Of a stretch of 64,000 nucleotides of DNA, positions 46,840 through 57,902 are shown in pieces; within the stretch, counting starts at the first letter, position 1; every line of letters begins with the position of its first letter. A program made the position numbers and the translations under genes. Origin of the DNA: Cephalotus follicularis (lineage: Eukaryota > Streptophyta > Magnoliopsida > Oxalidales > Cephalotaceae). The stretch covers positions 732,016 through 796,015 of the forward strand of contig BDDD01000025.1 of assembly GCA_001972305.1 (NCBI GenBank). Reading direction: 5' to 3'. Below the pieces are notes generated by a model. The model was not told the origin of the DNA and made no database searches. It saw only the letters and a list, made by a program, of their open reading frames with translations.

Positions 46840-47796
46840 TTTCTTAGCAGCAATATCACTGCGATTATCTCACAACCGAAGATTCCAAAGTATAAAGATC
46901 CTGGTTGCCTGACAATATCTTGTGTGATTGGGAATACAAAAATTGAACACGCTTTGCTCGATCTAGGAGCAAGTGTGAATTTGTAGGCTTCTTTAGTTTT
47001 TGAGCAACTTGGTTTAGGAGAGTTGCGTCCGACCACGATGACTCTACGATTAGCTGATAGGTCGGTGAAAGTGCCGATAGGGAAAATTGAGGATGTTTTA
47101 ATCAAGGTTGGTGATTTTTTCTTTCTTGTCAACTTTTTCGTATTAGATACCCAACCTGTTGTGAATATAAAAGATCAAATCCCGGTTATCCTTGGTAGAC
47201 CATTTTTGGCCACGAGTAATGTTTTGATAAATTACAGAAATGGTCTGATGAAATTGAGTTTCGGAAAGTCGTTAATGGATTTCAACATCTTCCGCTTGGG
47301 AAAGCATCCAGCTGACTTCGACGAAGTTTATGTGATACGTTCGATTCCTGACACTTTTGACTCTTATTTTGATGTCGAATTTGATCGCGACTTCATTGAA
47401 TGTATGAGAGAATTCGAGAAAACGGAAGCTACCCAAAAGGAAATGTTAACATGGCTAGAAAATGAGGAAGCTTTCACGTGGCTAGAAAATAAACTCAATG
47501 AGCCAACTTCGGATAGTGAATGGGATCATCTATCCAATTACACGCACAAACTTGCCACACCTGACCAAACGTACTTTGATGAAGATCTTGAGAACAGCTT
47601 CATGGAATGTTTGAAAGAATTCGAGGAAATGGAGGTCACGCAAAAGGAAATTTTGAGTTGGATGGACGATGGGATAGTTGATTCTAGTTCGGATAGTCAA
47701 TGGGAAGATCTGTCCCATTTCAATCATAAGCTTAGCACACCATCTCACCCTCACACAATCCTCGAAAAGACTTTTCCACTACCAAAGACCAAATAG
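46840..47796 (+). pseudogene. Athila-2 protease with extended acidic linker
   Basis: Protease motif HALLDLGASVNL is followed by a TAG at 46984, then the open frame 47023-47796: MTLRLADRSVKVPIGKIEDV, VILGRPFLATSN and NIFRLGKHPADFDE. After about residue 115 the frame becomes very acidic and contains two similar units of about 65 residues (each with an F-x-EC-x3-EFE core, TQKE, W, SDSxW and HKL-x-TP). It stops just before the remnant of RT. Confidence 0.82.
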
Positions 47797-47997
47797 GATG
47801 GAGGGTGTGCATTCGGATGGACCAAATGTTTGATTGGTTGGTTGGCCACGACTATTCTGGTTCTCTTGACGGATTCTATTGGTGGAGATCTTGTTGGGAC
47901 GGATCCTATATTGTTTCCTGGCAATCTTTTCGTTCTTCTAATGTTACAAATGTTTCTAACTATTATGGTGTTCTTGATGGTTTTTATTGGTGGAGAT
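47797..47997 (+). pseudogene. Athila-2 pol remnant with repeated integrase-tail unit
   Basis: Only a scrap of RT remains (GWRVCI, then a LVGHDYSGSLDG phrase like RT motif HNYYCFLDGY). It passes directly into FYWWRSCWDGSYIV, resembling the integrase tail [11 protein letters not shown] second such unit starts at 47979 and is cut by Tek-2 at 47998. The whole of RNase H and the integrase core is absent. Confidence 0.65.
47993..47997. repeat. target-site duplication of Tek-2, left copy (GAGAT)
   Basis: GAGAT precedes the TG of the left LTR and is repeated at 61015-61019 after the CA of the right LTR. Confidence 0.94.
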
Positions 47998-50900
47998 TGA
48001 CACGCCCCATTCCCGAGCACCCCCGCCCGAGGACGGCCGTGCCAGGTGGAAGGATCCCTCACCTAGATCCCTAACCAACACCAACAACAAACAAGGCTAA
48101 CGCTAAGGCCAGGGCAAGCGTTAAAACATGCTGCCGAGGAGAGCCGCGCTCCCCAGGACAAACGCACCCAGGGCATAAAACGAGAAATGCCCGAGCAGGG
48201 AAGAGAAAATAAGGAAGGGTAAACCACAAAAGAACCCTTACTTAAACTATCCCCAAAGCTCACTGTTTAACTAAAGGGAACAACGCACCATACACTTAGC
48301 AAATGCACCGTTCCACTAAAGGGAACATGCCAGGGAAGGGAGCTAGGGCAGAGAACGCAACACTACGTCTTGCCCGGGGTCCCGGGGTGGGATGCAAACA
48401 CAACACAACGTAACGTAAGCCAAGCCTGCACCCCGTCCTAAGACATGCCTTCCCATGGAAAACCATCGTCGGGCATGTCCTCATTGGACGACAACACCTA
48501 ACAAGGACATGTCCTCCCCGAGCATGACACAAACAACCAAGGTTATGCCCGGGCACAAGAGAATGACAACGTTTAACAAAAGACTAAGCCTGGGATCAAC
48601 ACAAGGGCACGGGGACAAACGCCAAGCATCTGGGACCACTACCCGAGGTCCCACCAACGCTCAAACTACATAACGGAGATGAAATCTCACCCCGGCCAGG
48701 TGCCCAGGGGATCCACCAGGGCTTACCCACCAAAATGTCTCCAGGGACCAAGGTGGCTCGAGGTCGGGAGGTCGGCCAAAACTAAGGAAAACTACTTACC
48801 TCCACCGACGCCAACGGCATGCCCGGGGACAACACCTGGGGACGCCACCAGACCTCAGCTTGGGGTCAACCAACTCGAGCTACAAGGTCAACCTAAAGGT
48901 TTGACCAACCGTGATCAAGCCACCCCTTCCCCCGGCATCTCAGTAGAGGTGCCACACACTGAAGGCCCGAGGAGAAACACTGCAGTTTCACCAAGGCCAA
49001 GGCTGCGAAGACCTGCTACCCTGCCCTGGGGTCAAACAACCCCTGAACACATACGTTATCCCTGTATACCCAAACACTAAGCAAAACAATGCCAGGGCTG
49101 GAAAACAACATAAACAACAAGTATATAAAACAAAATAATGAATTATATACACGGTCCCGGGCAAACTGCCGAGGACGCCCAACATCCAAAGGTTTATACA
49201 CATGCTACAAGCAAAGGTTTACAAGGCATAGACATAAACAAAATCTATACAAAACCCCATGAATGTCCCCAAATGCATGAAGGTGTCCAAGGCCGAGAAG
49301 CCATCCTAAGGTGCTGCGTCCGACGTCTACCTCTCTCAACAAGCTATCCTTAGTGGATCTCAAGAACTCTGCTGCCCCGCTCCCTCTGTGCATAAAACTG
49401 AGAGGGGATTAGTCCAACTGACTAGTGAGTAAGTGTTAGATATAGTGACCCGACAAGCCATTGGATGGACTATCGTTTTATATCTGTTATTGTATGAAAC
49501 AATCTTATTCCTTATATATGATACGTGCTAAATTTGTTATGGCTATATCTCTTGTATTTTATCACATAATTGAAGTAGTTTATTAATTACCTACTTATAC
49601 TAGTGATGCCCTGTCATAAGGTTGGATGCCTGGCATGGAGGCTGTGAGACTGGTTACCTTATTCCCTATGTCAAATTTGTTCCAAGTCATAGGTTCACTT
49701 TGTGGGCATTAGTGAACCGGATAGACTTGCGCGTATGTTGCCTGCTCATGGAATTGGAGGATGGATTCTCTCACTACCATCTGTGTTGGATACTAGGGCA
49801 AATACGGGGTGCGCGCTGGGAGCGTGTACACTGAACAGGACCCGTGTAGGAGACACTATTTGGATAGTCGCTATTCTCGTGTCAGTAGTGACTCCTACTT
49901 GTTGCGGACTTATGAAATCCTTGGCCAAGGTTGAGGTAGACTGGAAATTAGATTTCTGGAGAGTTTACCAAAGGTCCTAGTAATGATAAGATATTTTAGC
50001 CATTGAGGTACTATCTAGGGTTGACACATATCCTTACCCTAAACCTCAATCGGGGCCAAGCATGACAAGGGATTATAGTGCACGCGAACTGACGACTTAG
50101 AAAATCTGGGGTTCATGAGGTGTGGGAAAATTAATTAGATTAATTTTTCCATATGGATAATATTTGGATATTATTCCAATAGCATTTAAATTGGTCAAGG
50201 ACCATTTAGAATGGCTAAACCGGACCCAAGGAGTATTTCGGTAATTTATGAACACCTCTTGTTTTAACCAAGATTTTAAAGGGTCCCTACCTTATAATGA
50301 TTAGATCTTTAATATATTAGACATATTAAGTCTTGGTGTCAAATATCGGTTATGTGGATTTTGCATTTTGTAGAAACACATATGTTTGATCTTACTTAAC
50401 CAATATTGGAAGGGTACATGAGATCACTAAAAGAGTTAGAGTCTTAATGCTTCACTAGCCAGACAAAGACGTCGATGCTTAACGTTTTTAAAGACGTCGA
50501 TGTCTTTTAGAAAGCATCGATGTTTTTAGTGCCACATTGCATGGACGTCGATGTCCTTTGGAAGGCGTCGACGTCTTTGAGCAGAACGTGCAACCTGTGC
50601 ACGAGCTCACTTCGTGGGCACGTTTTCTCTCTCATATCCAGCATCCATCTCCTGTTCTTGCATGTTATGGGAACGTGGGGATCATGGCTACAGACTCCCT
50701 AGAAGTGAGGACCATGATCTTAAGTAAATGGGAGAGTGGGAGAGAGAAATCAGAGGCTAGTAATAGGCATTTTCTACAGAATCTAAGCTAAGTGAAAGAA
50801 GTGAAAGAAGTGAAAAAGTTGGATTTTTGCTGGGCAAGTGACTTCGGATTCTTCTCTGCAGTGTGTTCCTTTCATCTGTGATACACCAAGCAAGAGCTTA

Positions 50901-52958
50901 TCTAGGGTGGATTGATCAATGACTTCATTGGTCAATATGAATTTACCTTTTCTAAGCTAAGAGAGAGAGAGTGAGAGTTCATGCACTTTATCATTGCCGA
51001 TAGGATTGCTTGTTGTTCCTGAGGCTTGGAGAACATCAAAGGGGAATCTACTCAAGCGTGTAGCGGCAAAGAAAGAAGGAGCCTTCACCCGTTGGTATAT
51101 TTCTTGGTCTTTCTTTTCTTTCCATGCTTTTGTGTTACCATTGCTTGCAATGGTGACACCAATTCAATTCTGTTGATGTTGTGGTGATCCATGTGGTCTG
51201 TGGACATGCCATAATGGACTAGTTATGTTTTTATTGGGTGTTCTTCCGCTGCCATGATTGTTTGTTTTGTTTTGTTCTACACCCTACACACCATAGTCCA
51301 TTTATGGCTCCGGTTTCGGTTTATCCGTTTCCATCAGTAAGATCAAGGAATATCCTGGGTGACCCACTTAGACTAGGGTGCCAAGAGTCAAGGTGAACGT
51401 GCCCTACCCCAACTGGGCCGAGGACAACTCATCTCCCCTGCTCAACAAAACAAAGTAGAGGTGAAAGTATACAAGGATATCGATAACAAAGAAAAGTGCG
51501 AGGAGACGTCAGAGCTACCGACTCAATGACTAACCTCAAGGAAAGAGAATAAACAACAGTTTATATATAAAAACAAGCCAAGGATCCAAGGATCAACAAG
51601 AGATCAACTCTAAGGATCAACAAAGCTTAAGAGGACTACTGGTACTGTATAAAACACATGCATAAACGACTCACACACTTCCATAGCTGGAACCACCTCG
51701 ACAGCATAAATAGCAAACTCCGTTGACGTTCTATGAACGCGGTCATGGGCTACAGGATTGAACACATGCCTCATATAGTCAATATGGATACTCACTTCCA
51801 GAGCACCGCATGAAAATCGGTAGAAGGGCTACGCAAGCACTCCTCCCCCGACAATCATACGTTGGTGCGCCTTACCACATGAACCTCGAACGAGGGGCTA
51901 CGCAAGCCCTCCCCCGTCGGTAATCATGCTCAGCACTACAGTAGGTGAACCTCGACCAAGGCACTACCTCGTCGGCAATCACGTAGCGTTAATATCGTCC
52001 AAGGGGCCCGCGAATCACTTCTCAGCTCCGCCCTTGACGAGATCATAGAGGAGGACCTCGGCTCAGAGGTAACTGTATCACCACTTAGACCATCTCGTGC
52101 CGACAATCTCATAGATAACCAAGTAACCAGCACCCAGTAACCAGTATCTGAGGACAACAACACATGATATAAAGAAAAGCATGAATACTCAACAATGAAG
52201 GGGAAACAGCAAGCTCAACCCAAGCAAAGCAGTATTCACATGCAATATCAACAAAATGATAGGAGAAGAAGTCCTAGTCAAAGGTAAAATCATGGAAAGG
52301 TATAAAAATCAATAAACTCTCAGTTATCAATTGATAGAAAGAAGAACATCTCATTCACTAGTATCAACAGCTTTCTTAGCTAGCTTCCCTGCTGTGCGGA
52401 CTCCGTGCCTAGATCTTCCTTAGCAAGCCCAACACACAGCAACGCTTGGCTACCGTGAACAACATCTCTGAAGCTATGCGAGGACCACATACAACCATGA
52501 AAACCAAGGCGAAGCTTCCTCGGCCTCAAGGGCCTTTCCTGCACCGACCATGCGATGCACCAAAACACACTGAGGAGGACACTCACCTGCTAGACGTGTA
52601 GACGGGTGAAAGAAAGTTCCAACCTCAAACATCGCTCAAGCTTTAGAAGAAAGATGAAGGAGAAAGATGAAGCTCATTCTCCCCAAAACACTTCTTCATC
52701 CGAGATGATAGATGGATATAAAATCTTCCAAACTTAACTATCAAGCTTCCTAAGCAAGCTTTGCACATATCCCAACACCATCTAACACTTCTCTTATCTC
52801 TTAACCCATCTTACTAACATTGGGCCTCCACCATGCCCAAAGCCAACAACACATAACCAAGGAGAAGCCCAAACCAACACCACCAAGGAGAAAAGAGAAT
52901 TTTTTTCCCCCCTGGCCTAGCATTAATTTATCCAAAAAAATTAATGCGGGTCGTTACA
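47998..52958 (-). repeat. 3' LTR of Tek-2 (with a 1.9-kb insertion)
   Basis: Plus-strand ends TGACACGCCCC ... GGTCGTTACA. Without the insertion at 49434-51336 it is about 3.05 kb and aligns with 57903-61014. Contains TGCCCGGGCA at 48546-48555 and other CCCGGG words, and degenerate repeats around GGGCTACGCAAGC ... CAATCAT at 51822-52000. Several open frames in this LTR (for example 48679-49080) are shared with the other LTR, but show no protein features. Confidence 0.92.
49429..51341. mobile_element. solo-LTR-like insertion of 1.9 kb with target duplication
   Basis: The insert 49434-51336 begins TGTTAGATATAG, ends GTTTCCATCA and is flanked by GTAAG on both sides (49429-49433, 51337-51341). 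The sister LTR has the uninterrupted site GTAAGATCAAGG. No coding domain is visible and no internal repeat of its ends, so a solo LTR left by recombination is the simplest reading; a small non-autonomous element is possible. It holds a cluster of GACGTCGATG words at 50467-50580. Confidence 0.8.
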
Positions 52959-52975
52959 TCCTATCCCCCTTAAGA
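52959..52975 (-). other. polypurine tract of Tek-2
   Basis: The minus strand reads TTAAGGGGGATAGGA right before the TGTAACGACC start of the 3' LTR, and is preceded by GGACAAAATTTC. This is the usual plus-strand primer region of Tekay/Del elements. Confidence 0.8.
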
Positions 52976-52985
52976 AATTTTGTCC

Positions 52986-54326
52986 TCAAAATTCCAGCTT
53001 TGGATCGGGGAACAAGTCCGGGTAACGTTCCCTCATTTGGCCCTCACGTTCGTAAGTAGCCTCTTCTGCTACATGGTTTCTCCACAAGATCTTCACCAAG
53101 GGAATAGTCTTATTCCTTAAAACCTCTTCTCTTCGGTCTAAGATTTGCTCTGGGGCTTCCTCATAAGCCAAAACTGGTAGATCCTCCTCGGCCAACACCA
53201 CTGGCTCGGTCAACACATGAGAAGGATCAGCAACATATTTCCTCAGCACGGATACATAAAACACATCATGCACCCTGGCCATCCCCTCAGGCAAAGCCAG
53301 ACGATAAACCACTGGTCCGATCCTTTGCACAACCTCAAAGGGTCCTATGTACCTTGGGCTAAGCTTCCCACGTCTGCCAAAACGAACAATCCCTGTGTAA
53401 GGTGACACCTTGAGGAAAACCTTGTCACCTACAGAGAACTCCAAGTCCTTTCGGCGCTTGTCTGCATAGCTCTTCTGCCTACTCTGGGCTGCCCGCAGAC
53501 GATCTTGGATCACTTTCACCTTCTCTGCTGCGTCTTGCACCAACTCTGGTCCTAGCAACTGGCGTTCTCCCACCTCATTCCAACACAAAGGAGTTCAGCA
53601 ACATCTGCCGTACAACGCCTCATAAGGAGCCATACCAATGCTCGCCTGAGAGCTGTTGTTGTAAGCAAACTCGATCAAAGTCAAATGGTCATCCCAACTT
53701 CCTCAGAAATCCATGACACAGGCTCTCAACATGTCCTCAAGGATCTAGATAGCCCGCTCAGACTGCCCATCAGTCTGAGGATGGTACGCCGTACTGAGTC
53801 GCAACTCCATACCCAACGTCCTTTGCAAGCTCCGCCAGAACCTTGATGTGAACCTCGGATCTCTATCCGAAAGAATGCTGCTGGGGATCCCATGTAACCT
53901 GACCACACCATCCACATACAACCAAGCTAACTTGTCCAAACCGTAGTCCTTCCTTATAGGTATGAAGTGAGCAGACTTGGTCAAACAATCTACTATCACC
54001 CAAATAGCATCATGCTTACTCCGTGTCCTAGGCAAACCAGTGACAAAGTCCATAGATATGTTGTCCCATTTCCACACTGGAATAGGAAGCGGTTGAAGAA
54101 GACATGAAGGCTTCTATCGCTCAGCCTTCACCTATTCGCATGTCAAGCACCTTGCCACAAACCTGGAAATCTCACGCTTCATGCCCCGCCACAAAAAAGT
54201 CTACCTTAGGTCACGATACATCTTGGTACTTCCAGGATGCATTGACCAAGGAGAACGATGGGCTTCTTCTAGGATCTCTTGCTTGATCGTTTCAACCTAT
54301 GTCACACATATCCGTTCCCCAAACAT
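52986..54326 (-). pseudogene. Tek-2 integrase with chromodomain-like tail
   Basis: From right to left: HHCC finger (HRSPWSMHPG ... CLTCE, with stops), core with Asp in MDFVTGLPR, Asp in LSDRDPRF and Glu in GQSERAI, then an open 200-codon tail (53588-52986). The tail shows SPRYIGPFEVVQRIGPVVYRL, and ends with EQILDRREEVLRNKTI ... WRNHVAEEATYE, a chromodomain-like module. A few stops lie between finger, core and tail. Confidence 0.88.
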
Positions 54327-55057
54327 CAGAGCACCGTGCCCCTGATGTGGAAGTCAGTCCGTGAACCCTCTCTGACTTGCTTCAACAACTTGGCCAACCT
54401 CCAATCCTTCTCTTGTAAACCCCGGATCTGCTCTTCCCAAACAGACCTCACTTGCAGAGAAGCTAACACTGCTCCACTGTCCCCGGTAGACAGCTCTGCC
54501 CTTAAAGACCTCAACTGTTCCAACATTGGCAAGTAAACCAACCGTACATGAGCCAAGGAAGCGGAGGACTTCCTGCTCAACACATCAGCAACCACGTTGG
54601 CCTTAACAGGATGATACTCGATGGTACAATCATAGTCCTTGATGAGCTCGATCCATCTCCTCTGTCTCATGTTCAAATGTGGTTGAGAAGACAAATACTT
54701 CAAACTTTGGTTGTCAGTAAAGATCTGGCAGACCTCACCATACAGATAGTGATGTCATATCTTCAAAGCAAACACCACCGCTGCCAACTCCAAGTCATGT
54801 GTAGGATAATTGAGCTCATGAACCCTCAACTGTCGAGAAGCATAGGCAATGACCTTGCCTTCTTGCATCAACACACAACCTAGACCATGCAAAGAAGCAT
54901 CACTGAACACCACAAAACCAACCCTTGGAGAAGGAAGGGTCAACACCAGAGCTCATGTTAACCTATCCTTCAGCGTCTGGAAGCTATTCTCACAGTCTTC
55001 TGACCAAACGAACTTCACATCCTTTCTTGTCAACTTTGAAACAGGAGCTGCTATAGC
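54326..55057 (-). pseudogene. Tek-2 RNase H
   Basis: [36 protein letters not shown] and, after a frame change near 54750, [20 protein letters not shown] and [10 protein letters not shown] stop at 55058-55060 separates it from RT, another lies near 54950. Confidence 0.87.
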
Positions 55058-56503
55058 CTAGAATCCTTCCATGAATCTTCGATAATAGCCAGTAAGTCCA
55101 AGGAAACTGCGCACTTCATGTACGCTCTTTGGTCTTTCCCAGGCCAACACAGCTTCAACCTTCCTTGGGTCCACTTCAACACCCTGGCCTGAGATCACAT
55201 GGCCCAAAAACACAACACTGTCCAACCAAAACTCACACTTACTGAGCTTAGCATACAACTCATGGCTTCTCAAGGTCTGTAAAACAATCCTCATGTGTTC
55301 CTCGTGCTCTGCCATACTCCACGAGTATGCCATCACGTCGTCTATGAACACCACCACAAAGGTATCCAATAAGGGCTGGAATACATGATTCATCAAATCC
55401 ATGAAAACTGCCGGTGCATTGGTCAAACCAAACGGCATAACTGAGAACTCATAGAGACCATAGCGAGATCCAAAGGCTGTCTTCAGAACATCCTCTTCCT
55501 CCACCTTCAACTGGTGATATCCGGACTGAAGATCTGTCTTGGAGAATACACAAGCGTCTCGCAATTGATCAAACAAGTCATCTATCCTTGGCAACGGATA
55601 CTTGTTACGCACAATGACCTTGTTGAGTTGCCTGTAGTCGATACACAAGCACATAGGCCCATCCTTTTTCTTCACAAACAGGACCGAAGCACCCCATGGA
55701 GAACTGCTAGGTCGAATAAATCCTTTATCCAACAAGTCTTCCAACTGTACCTGGAGCTCTTTCAACTCTACTGGTGCCATACGGTAAGGAGCAAGGGATA
55801 TAGGAGCCACACCAGGGATCAACTCGATCTCAAAGTCTATTTCCCTGTCTGGAGGAAGACCTGGTAACTCGTCTGGGAAGACATCAGGAAACTCACAAAC
55901 CACGGGTATGTCCCCAACCTCTGACTTAGTCATTCGAGTATCTACCACATGAGCTAAGAATCCTTGCGCACCTTTATCCAAAGCCTTACGTGCAACCATA
56001 GTCGAGATCAACTTCAGAGGTGCCGAGCGCTGCTCGCAGACCAGCTCCATGCCTGACTCATCGGGCAAACAAAAGGAAACAACCTTACGCGAACAATCGA
56101 CCACTGCTCGTTGCTTTGCTAGCCAATCCATGCCCAGGATGGCATCAAAGTCCTTAAACTGGAAGGGAATAAGGTCGGCCACAAAACTCTGTCCTTCGAT
56201 CACAATGTCACAACCCCTGTAGACTCGTTCTACACGGTAACTCTGGCCCATAGGAACAAATACGGCAATCTCTTCGTCCAAGGAACTTAACACTCCACAT
56301 GCATGTATGCAAAATGCATGGGCAACAAAAGATAAAGAGGCTCCCGTGTCAAACAAAACCGTGGCATCTCTTCCAAAGATAAGAGCCTTACCTATAGCCA
56401 CGTCCGCGGATCCAAGAGCATCTTCTCTGTTCAGAGCATAGACTCTAGCTGTTGCCGCTGGTCTACCCTGCTGACGACTTCCACCACCCCTGGATGATCC
56501 CAC
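55058..56503 (-). pseudogene. Tek-2 protease and reverse transcriptase
   Basis: An open frame of 481 residues. Protease: [13 protein letters not shown] (intact DTG) and [70 protein letters not shown] and [12 protein letters not shown] with both catalytic Asp. Then [13 protein letters not shown] and a TAG. Of all the pol fragments in the window this is the best preserved, but it is cut off from gag and RNase H by stops. Confidence 0.9.
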
Positions 56504-56587
56504 TTACGAAGCCACTGATCCACCTCTGGCTCCCGCAGGTTGTCTATTAGAAGCAACTGACCCAGGTGTCGTCTTGGTCTGTTGGAT

Positions 56588-57773
56588 CTATGGACAATTC
56601 ACCTTGAAGTTCCCCACCCGGCCATACTGGAAGCATCCACGGTTATCTGTCTTGCAGTTGCCAAAGTGGAAGCGACCACACTTCTGGCACTTAGGAGGCT
56701 GTTGAGAAGCTGATAAACTCTGGTGCCTGCTCCGCTGCGCACCACTGGCTGTAGGAGGATTTGTCTGCTGCGGAGAAAACATCCCCTGGCCATTAGACCT
56801 AGCCTATCCTCGGTTTCCACCGCCTGCATACTGGTTGGAGTACCGTTTCCTTCGCTTCCCTTGTCCTTGGGAAGACCTCCCCTTGAGCAGATTGCTGTCC
56901 ATCTCTCTTCCGTCCCCTTTCCTTGCGGTTCCTCTGTTCCATGATACTCTGTTGAACTCTCTTGGCAGATTCCACCATCTCTCCAAAGACAGTCCAGTTG
57001 GTTGCTGCCACAGTATATCTTACCTCAGGATTCAACCCATCCAAGAATTTCTCACACCTCTCCTCTTGGTCTGCCACCAAAACCGGAGCAAAATGAGACA
57101 ACTCCATAAAGCGATACTTATACTGGGTCACAGTCATACTCCCATGACGTAGATGCAAAAACTCTCTCCTCTTTCCCTTTACGAAGGTAGCAGGGAAGAA
57201 GTACTGACGAAACTCTCTCTTGAAAACATCCCAAGTGATCATAGTAACATCATTGTGCCTAGCTTGGAGAGCTTCCTACGAACGAGGAGCATTCTTCCTT
57301 ACCAAGAAGACAGCAAGTCCAACGCGTGAGTCGTCGGAAACTCCCATATGTACAAAAAGCATCTCAAGATGATTCAGCCATGCCTCTGAATCCGCTGGAT
57401 CATCTGTTCCCTCAAAGGTTGCAGCACCTAAACGTTGCAAACGTTCAACTGGTAGAGCTTGAGGTTGAGAACTACTCAAAGCTTGTGCTATAAATGTAGC
57501 AAACTGCATCCACTCTGCCTGACCACCTGTGCTAATCAGAGGAGGTAACTGCGCTGCTGACTGCGCTGCCAGGACCTTAGCTGCCACAGCTGGTCCGGTC
57601 TCTTGCTCAACCACTCCAGGGTTAACCTACACACCAGGTCCAACATGAGGCAGTTCTTGATCCACATGTGGTGGGGAGGTCTCTCTTTCTCTATACTGAC
57701 CATGTCTTCTGGCTGGGGAGACCCCTCATCCCCTACCCACGCCAATTCCTCTAGTCTGATGTGGAGGCACCAT
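56588..57773 (-). pseudogene. Tek-2 gag
   Basis: ATG at 57773 (MVPPHQTRGIGVGRG, then TGA). The gag core is GAATFEGTDDPADSEAWLNH, a stop, then MITWDVFKREFRQYFFPATF and VTQYKYRFMELSHFAPVL. Zinc knuckle CQKCGRFHFGNC is followed by an altered one (CFQYGRVGNFKVNC, lacking normal Cys/His). At least four breaks. Confidence 0.87.
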
Positions 57774-57879
57774 CTACCTTCACATGCAAGGTTAGGACAT
57801 CACTAACATGTGTACTACATGAAATGCAATGCATGCATACCCCCAAAAGTCTCCAAAGATAACACAAGGAAACTAAACC

Positions 57880-57894
57880 GGTCTCTCTGATACC
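57880..57894 (-). other. primer-binding site of Tek-2 (Met tRNA type)
   Basis: The minus strand reads TGGTATCAGAGAGAC a few bases inside the LTR, matching the start of the initiator Met primer site. Confidence 0.82.
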
Positions 57895-57902
57895 AAAAAG
57901 GC

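Noticed and set aside
48679-49080. 133-codon Pro/Arg-rich frame, also found at 58584-58985
   Set aside because: It lies within the Tek-2 LTRs and is shared because the LTRs are copies. No domain or start context supports a gene.
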